Shown here piece after piece: positions 58,424-64,000 of a stretch of 64,000 nucleotides of DNA. The translations under genes were made by a program, and so were the position numbers. The notes under the pieces were generated by a model. It made no database searches, was not told the DNA's origin, and was given only the letters and a program-made list of their open reading frames with translations. Source of the stretch: Rhodocollybia butyracea (taxonomy: Eukaryota; Basidiomycota; Agaricomycetes; Agaricales; Omphalotaceae); the NCBI GenBank assembly GCA_015501585.1, contig JADNRY010000111.1, positions 1-64,000 on the forward strand, written 5' to 3'. Within the stretch, counting starts at the first letter, position 1. Each line of letters begins with the position of its first letter.

Positions 58424-58990
58424 TGTCAACTTCGTAACTGAATCTGTGATGCAAGCTATCGGTAGCTATCAGTAGCTATCGGTATCCCGATAATGAGATT
58501 TCGCGAGATGGTATGGAAGTAGTTAGGAATTAGGATATCATGATTGAAGAACTACAAAATACACCCGAGTGGTTCCACCTTTCAAATAACTGAGCTCCTG
58601 AGTGTGAGTGCTCGAGCTTTGAGCTTGAATTATCCGGAAACGCGTGCTCTATACGAGAGAGGAGTCAGGACGGCAGTGGTGATGGAAGTAGGCGTTTTAT
58701 TAATATTGTCAACTTCGTAACTGAATCTGTGATGCAAGCTACCGGTAGCTATTGATATCCCCAAAAGTAATGAGATTCACGAGATGGTCGTAGTTTTGGA
58801 ATTAGGATGATTAAGAAATACATTCGAGTGGTCCCACCTTTTGAATAGCTGGGCTCCTGAGTGTTCGGGTTTGGTACTTGAGCTTGGAGCTTGGAGCTGG
58901 AGCGTTTGAGCCTTGGAAACGCGTGCTCCATAGGAGAGACTACGAGAGAATACGAGAGAGGATGGCATGTGTGGTGGAAGCAGGGCGTTA
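58424..58990. repeat. Two tandem units of about 282 bp
   Basis: Units start at 58424 and 58704 with ATTGTCAACTTCGTAACTGA and share CTGTGATGCAAGCTA.CGGTA, GAGATGGT, GAATTAGGAT, CATTCGAGTGGT-type and GCTCCTGAGTGT text, and CGCGTGCTC.ATA. Part of the unit also occurs at 55520 and 59215. No ORF of note. The origin is unknown; it may be a promoter or 5' part of a duplicated gene. Confidence 0.8.
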
Positions 58991-59477
58991 GAAGGAAGGG
59001 TGCAGAAGGGTTTAGTAGAACCCTCGTACGATCAAAGTGTGCTGAAATAAGTATAGACGTCACTTAAAATAAAATAAAATAAAAACGGTTCCCACCGGAG
59101 TTGGAGAGAATTTTGAAGCTTGCATTGATTATTGATTATCGACTGTGTGAAGATTTGGGGTTTTATCATTATATGAAACGAACTAGTTAATCCTGGGACC
59201 TGGATGCAACACAGATTATCCGGAAATGTGTGCTGTATAAGGGAGAAGAGGGTATCTGTGATGGAAGCAGCAGGGTTTAGCAATGTTAAGCAAGGACAGG
59301 AGTAGTGGGGGGCTTGGGAGTCGTTGGGACGAAACGACTGCATTCGTTAACTTCGAGTTCCTGAGCTTACTCAGGTTAGGTCCACTCCTAAGGCCCAGGC
59401 GCCCGCGCCCAAGGCCTACCTCTGTATTGCGTGACCGAAGTAAATTCTTCCACGCTGTGTCTTCTTGAGCGATTGAT

Positions 59478-59700
59478 GGGTGTGTGCACATGCCATTTGC
59501 TGATTGCGAAAGGACTCCTCAATCAGAAGTGTTTAGGCGAGGTAAAAACTAAAAAGCAGCGGAATGAACGTTTAACTGGAATCCACCTGGGGAGTTTTGT
59601 AGTCGACTCGGAGAGGAGTTCCTAAGTGATATATCGACGTCGATTTCCAGCTGGTAGTGTATCGGTAGTAATGCACTAGGGTGAGGAAGTGGTGTGAGGA
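59478..59700. repeat. Second copy of the 230-bp block
   Basis: It matches 56012-56245 but is followed by unrelated sequence instead of the DnaJ end, so the block moves independently of the DnaJ fragment. Confidence 0.8.
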
Positions 59701-61680
59701 ATGCGATACACTTTCAATGCGTTTCTCACTGCGGTTTGTCCCTAGCCTCCGGACCGAAAAATTTCCGATCCCGTGACCGGGAAAACGATTTTTTCATTAA
59801 TGATTATCGTCTTTCATGATTATTCTTCCATTTTCGAGTCCCTTGTCCCGCTTCCAACGCGTCGCACGAGCCAGGGTGCGAATACAAATACGCGTCGATT
59901 CATCGTCCGACGCTAAAGGCTTCATCGAATCCGAGTTGTACCTTCTAGAATCCCGGTCCTGAAAGCAAGGACCACGCACAATCCGATTGGATCCAGTTCG
60001 GAACCATATTCTCATTGCTATTCAATGCGCAGGCCCGGTTTTCTTGATCAATAATGCTGCCAGAAAGAACACTTTCTCCTGCGAGGACTCTTCATCCAAC
60101 CTTGTTTCAGACTCAAAATCGCCACACCGTCAGACGGCTGTCGTGTCCGACTCTGAATCCCTCTCTCCTTCTGAATCAGCTGCGCGTGCAGCCTACGCTG
60201 TCTCCCTCAAATTCGAAAGCCCATCATCGAAACCTTTGGTGTACGCTTTTCTGCTCCTTGACCTTTTCTATTTCTGACTTGTTTCACAGGAGTTTCACAG
60301 GATATACATATACCGCAGAACCATTCTACACCGTCCAAAATGCGAATGCGAACAAGCCAGCTTCGAGTCGCATGCATGTCCGCCGACATACGCAATCTGG
60401 GTTTGGTGCATTACCAGCGCAGAAACAGAAGCAAAGATACTTTACGCTTTTTCTACCAAATCCCAAATTTGCGCTGTTCCCAAATACAACTCTGAATTCC
60501 AATTCCAATGCGAATACGAATACGAGTTCGAATCCAAATCCAAATCCCACCCTCGAAAAATCTAGATAACAACACTACTCAACGACAGGCGTTCCCGCTC
60601 GTTCCGTTGGATACCGCGTATAGTATTGGGGAGTTGGAGGAGGAGATGCATGGTGATCTTGGTGCGGGCGATAGTGCAGATGGTATCGGTGCGGCGAGGG
60701 TACGGATGTGGGCGCAGATATAAGCGCAGACGCTGCCAAGTGGACGAGGTACACAACCAGGAGGAAGGAGAAGCAAAATTCCTACAACGCCTCTGACATC
60801 GCCTCCTATCCCACCGCCTTTGCCGAGGACTAGGAGCCATATGTTTGCTGGACGGCCGCGATCGAGCCGGTGCTAGGACACCGAGTTCGACTGGGAGAGG
60901 GCTGGTGCGACCGCTGCGGGACGTATACCTACTAGATCCACACATTTGCATGAGGCCTTGAGGTTTCACCGCCGCATTCGCCGTCGGCTGCGTCGTTTCC
61001 AGCGTCTTCACCGTCCCGGTCGTTACAGACGTTCTCCCCATGAACGGCCTTCTCAGGATCCTTCCCTGCACATAGTGCCTGATCACACACCTCACCACAT
61101 ACCCCGTCACACACCTCACCACATACCCCGTCACATACCTCACCACATACCTCGTCCTTGTACCCGGGTCGTCCTTCGCGCTCTTCCCTTGTTCCAATCT
61201 CACACTCAGGCTCAGGCTCAGACTCACGCACGTACACATACACATCCAAATACACATACAAACACATACACATACACACATAGAACACATACCCATACAC
61301 GAAGCCTGTCTTCTGGATTGGAACACGGACAAGGACAACACCCTCCTAATCCTTCTTCCCCTCCTTCCCCTCCTTCTCCTCCTAAAACTGTTCTCAGCTT
61401 CGTTGCCTTCCTACCCGCTCCCTGGGTCCACTTTCTCCACTTCTCCTTCCCCTCCGACTCACACGAACGATTCGAGCTCGAACTCCAACAACCTATACAT
61501 GAACTCGAATAGCTTCAACCGCATCGGTGCGGTGTCGTCAGATCGATGGGTATGTCTCATTTGCTGCTGTTGCGGGGTTGTGGGAGCCGGGGAGCGGGGG
61601 TCAGTGGGGACGCAGTGGGGACGAGAGGGCGGATACCAATTGTATGCATATAAAAACTTTGTAAAAACTTGATGTTTCGT
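59701..61680 (+). other. Low-complexity, coding-like but unresolved region
   Basis: Several overlapping plus frames encode Ser-rich (SDSKSPHRQ, SDSESLSPSES), Asn/Pro-rich (NSNSNANTNTSSNPNPNP) and His/Thr-rich text from simple repeats. An intron-like GTACGC...TTTCACAG occurs near 60240-60289. Frames switch often and there is no domain. It may be a decayed gene of a rapidly evolving protein, but I cannot build a model. Confidence 0.35.
61068..61160. repeat. Tandem CCTCACCACATACCCCGTCACA repeat
   Basis: About four imperfect units of a 20-25 bp CA-rich word. A (CACATA)n-like run follows to about 61300. It accounts for long His/Pro- and Cys/Val-rich ORFs on both strands here. Confidence 0.8.
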
Positions 61681-61830
61681 AATGTGTAACGGAGACGTGA
61701 CTTGTTTCTCTGGTCACGAACACTTTCCTTAATTGTTCTGTTTACTCATCGAACTTTAGTAATCATTATTCGCTCTTTACTTACTCGTTTGATTTATATA
61801 GTATCTACTTATGGTAATAGGCTTTAGAAA

Positions 61831-61840
61831 GGTATATAAG
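61831..61840 (+). promoter_or_regulatory. TATA-like box before the ORF at 62062
   Basis: GGTATATAAG lies 220 bp upstream of the ATG, followed by a pyrimidine-rich leader (TCTTCTCTCACACTTCCCG). Arrangement typical of a fungal promoter or a retroelement 5' leader. Confidence 0.4.
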
Positions 61841-62061
61841 CTAGCTGTTTACTGTAGGTAGGATAGGTCCTCTAGAATCGAATTCCCCCCGGTTTACAAC
61901 GGTTCTCTCGAGTACACCTCTTCTCTCACACTTCCCGTGTTGCGCTACGGTGACTCTGTCACTCTAGCGTTACATATTTTGAACCCCAACAACCACACTT
62001 CTCTTCATCGTCGACTACGGCAAATCCTCGTCTGATCAACGCGGACACCGACCCCGACACC

Positions 62062-63039
62062 ATGACCAATAATTCGACAACTCAACAAAACCGCGACAAT
62101 AGTCGCTACAACCTTCGACGCGGCCCTGCGCAATTTCAAAAGCCAGAGCTCACTGCTGGGAACAATCAGACTGCTAACTGCGGACTGAGCCCCCAGGCAG
62201 GAACGGAATCTCATTCGAACTCTGAAAGAGATTGGGCTGGTGCCTTCAGAGGCATTCAGCAAACATCGCCGGAGGTAATGGTATATGACCTCGCCGATGC
62301 TGAAGGAAACCCGCACAAGTGGGTTACCGTACGATATGGCTCTCGTCGTAGAGCATATAGTCTAGACAATCTGAAGGCTGAAAGTATACATTCACGTCTG
62401 AATAAGAATACAAAACCGGTTAGAAAGGAACGGGCCAATAAACCTGTGCCTTTGACTATGGCTCAAGGAGCTGTAAATAGAGAAGCCAAGAACGGGTTTT
62501 CTCGGGCTCAACAAAAGGTCATTCATAGATGTATGAAAGCCATTGAGCGAAACACTGCTAATTCTCAGAGCAGTAACGAAATTGCCTCTTCGGCAGAAGA
62601 AGAGCCTTCCAATGGTATAACATTGAGAAACCATTCAGACCCGGGAACGGCAGACATCTCTGATAGCGATGTTAATGTCAGCCTGCAGAAAAATGCCATT
62701 CAAAGCGTCCCGAGGGAACAGAATGGGCCTCCGAGAAAGGTCAAATCAAAGCCAAAAAAGGCTAAGAAACAGTTGAAACACCGTGCAGGTTCCGAAGCCA
62801 TGACAGATTTGGTCGAAACTCACATAAGATATATTGTTGAGCAGCGGCCAAGGAAGCACAAAAGCTCTCAGAACCCCGAGCGCATTGCACGTCCTAGTGA
62901 GCTTATAGCTCCGACGGATCATTTATCAATCCTTAATGCTGCTGCGCAGCAATCCCCGACTACAAGGCAAATCATTGTCTTGTCATATCTTGTCCCTTCC
63001 TTTGTTAAGCAGCCATCACCCATTGACCTTCTAGTCTAA
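62062..63039 (+). CDS. Basic 325-aa protein, possibly retroelement ORF1
   Basis: The single open frame starts MTNNSTTQQNRDNSRYNLRR. It has PEVMVYDLADAEGNPHKWVT, RYGSRRRAYSLD, then Lys/Arg-rich stretches (KVKSKPKKAKKQLKHR) and ends SPIDLLV. It has no introns and no Cys knuckle. The N-terminal YNLRR text and PHKWVTV-RYGSRRRA pattern remind me of ORF1/gag-like proteins of basidiomycete retroelements, but I cannot confirm this and no RT follows in the window. It could equally be a nuclear basic protein. Confidence 0.45.
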   Translation: MTNNSTTQQNRDNSRYNLRRGPAQFQKPELTAGNNQTANCGLSPQAGTESHSNSERDWAGAFRGIQQTSPEVMVYDLADAEGNPHKWVTVRYGSRRRAYSLDNLKAESIHSRLNKNTKPVRKERANKPVPLTMAQGAVNREAKNGFSRAQQKVIHRCMKAIERNTANSQSSNEIASSAEEEPSNGITLRNHSDPGTADISDSDVNVSLQKNAIQSVPREQNGPPRKVKSKPKKAKKQLKHRAGSEAMTDLVETHIRYIVEQRPRKHKSSQNPERIARPSELIAPTDHLSILNAAAQQSPTTRQIIVLSYLVPSFVKQPSPIDLLV

Positions 63040-64000
63040 CTTTGCTTTGGGGTTGAGGTTGCTCCAACCTGAGGCCCAACAGGAGCTCATGAACAATGCA
63101 CGGGCCTACGCAGAGCCTGGAAGTACAGTACATCAACAGTCTACTATGTCATTGAATACTAATAACCGTTTCCATTGGACATGATGGAAGCAAAGGAGGG
63201 ACATGCACTCGAAGCATTGAAGCCCGGATACAACTCTCTGCAAAGGCCCTTTCAGATGAGAATGAAGAACATACCCGTGGCAGTCGCGGTAAGGCTCCAA
63301 AGGACACCAACTTGGCTTGTGCTCGGATACGATACAATCACTTGTCCCTTCCAACTTGCTAGTATATTCCACAGGAGTGGTAAAATATGATTGATTGCAG
63401 ACCAAGTTGTAGTCAACCTCTAGCCAACAACAGTAGAGCGAAATCTTTTTGGATGGCAGCACACTGAACTGAACCCCATGTGCGTAATGCATAACACATG
63501 GCTGAACGGTACTGATGAACACCTGAGATTAATAGTAATGCTACATGTAGCTGAATTTTGAACAATTGGTCATACTAAATCTAATACTAGTAGTACAGTA
63601 CACTCTATCAGTATACTTACATATTATTACACACTGCTACTTAGCTTATCTTATAAGTATTGCCATACTGTACACTGTACAGTAAGGCTTGTGTACTGTA
63701 TACGGGCACGGCCATAATTGATACAGGTTGTACTTACAATGGATAACCCGTACCTGTACCGTAAACTTAAGGTCAGAAACCATAGTCATCAGCCGCACCT
63801 AGACGAGTCCAAACAGTACAAAGGAACTACAATTGAATTAGGACTAGGCACAGAGTACATTCCAGAAACAGAGCTTTTTAAACTAACAGTGGGACATCTT
63901 GGCACAGATCAGTGTTTTTGAGTCCAAACAGTACAAAGGAGAATCCAAATTAGGACTAGTACTAGTGGTGTGGCCACTGAAACAGAGCTTTTTACTCACT
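63040..64000. other. Repeat-rich edge with a 115-bp tandem pair
   Basis: GAGTCCAAACAGTACAAAGG starts at 63805 and again at 63920. Both copies continue with ATTAGGACTAG and GAAACAGAGCTTTTTA. The stretch 63590-63720 has many GTACAGTA/TACTGTAC words that can form small hairpins. No supported gene. Confidence 0.6.

Noticed and set aside
60562..61341. 259-codon minus-strand ORF
   Set aside because: It is largely produced by simple CA-rich tandem repeats, with Cys/Val repeats and no domain.

Overview
This window looks like nuclear DNA of an agaricomycete (mushroom-forming basidiomycete). Genes are split by many short introns (about 45-70 nt, GT...AG). The families are typical of that group: a PDR-type ABC transporter, MFS transporters, a GH76 mannanase-like protein, TKL-like kinases, a MYND protein, a PARP-like protein and several membrane families known mainly from agaricomycetes. 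No bacterial operon structure, CRISPR array or rRNA was seen. Products are assigned from motifs read by eye, and splice sites from GT/AG plus phase. No database search was possible.

Layout. 1-7.0 kb is a graveyard of mobile elements. A decayed Ty1/copia pol (1-5195) is split by a large fold-back TIR element (1767-4510) and abuts a relic of a giant DUF6606-type gene that itself carries a TA-flanked MITE (5343-5579). 8.3-15.2 kb holds a MYND-finger gene with an acidic repeat tail, an HExxH putative metallopeptidase, a PARP-like ADP-ribosyltransferase with a Gly/Ala-rich tail, and an Hsp110-like pseudogene. 15.9-24.8 kb carries two paralogous kinases with the same intron layout. Between them lie a duplicated promoter region, a small 117-aa gene and a DHA2-type MFS gene. 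26.8-37.1 kb is a minus-strand run of a monocarboxylate-type MFS transporter, a full-size PDR ABC transporter and a secreted GH76 protein. 37.7-39.7 kb is a DnaJ/DnaJ-X co-chaperone. 41.7-45.2 kb has a multipass membrane protein and a small unrecognised gene. 46.5-47.6 kb is a TIR element with arrays of a short subterminal motif. 48.3-52.5 kb is a WW-like membrane-protein gene whose first exon is split by two nested elements. 53.7-55.0 kb is a heptahelical membrane protein and 57.2-57.8 kb a small secreted protein. The rest is repeat-rich, including a partial copy of the DnaJ 3' end, low-complexity sequence and one unrecognised basic ORF near the right edge.

Two themes run across the window. 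First, segmental duplication is common: PARP gene ends, kinases, the DnaJ 3' end and promoter-like repeats all occur more than once. Second, several otherwise intact genes are each broken by what looks like a single missing base, often in a short homopolymer. This points either to assembly or sequencing indels or to recent pseudogenisation. One case can be compared with a duplicate inside the window, which keeps the missing base.
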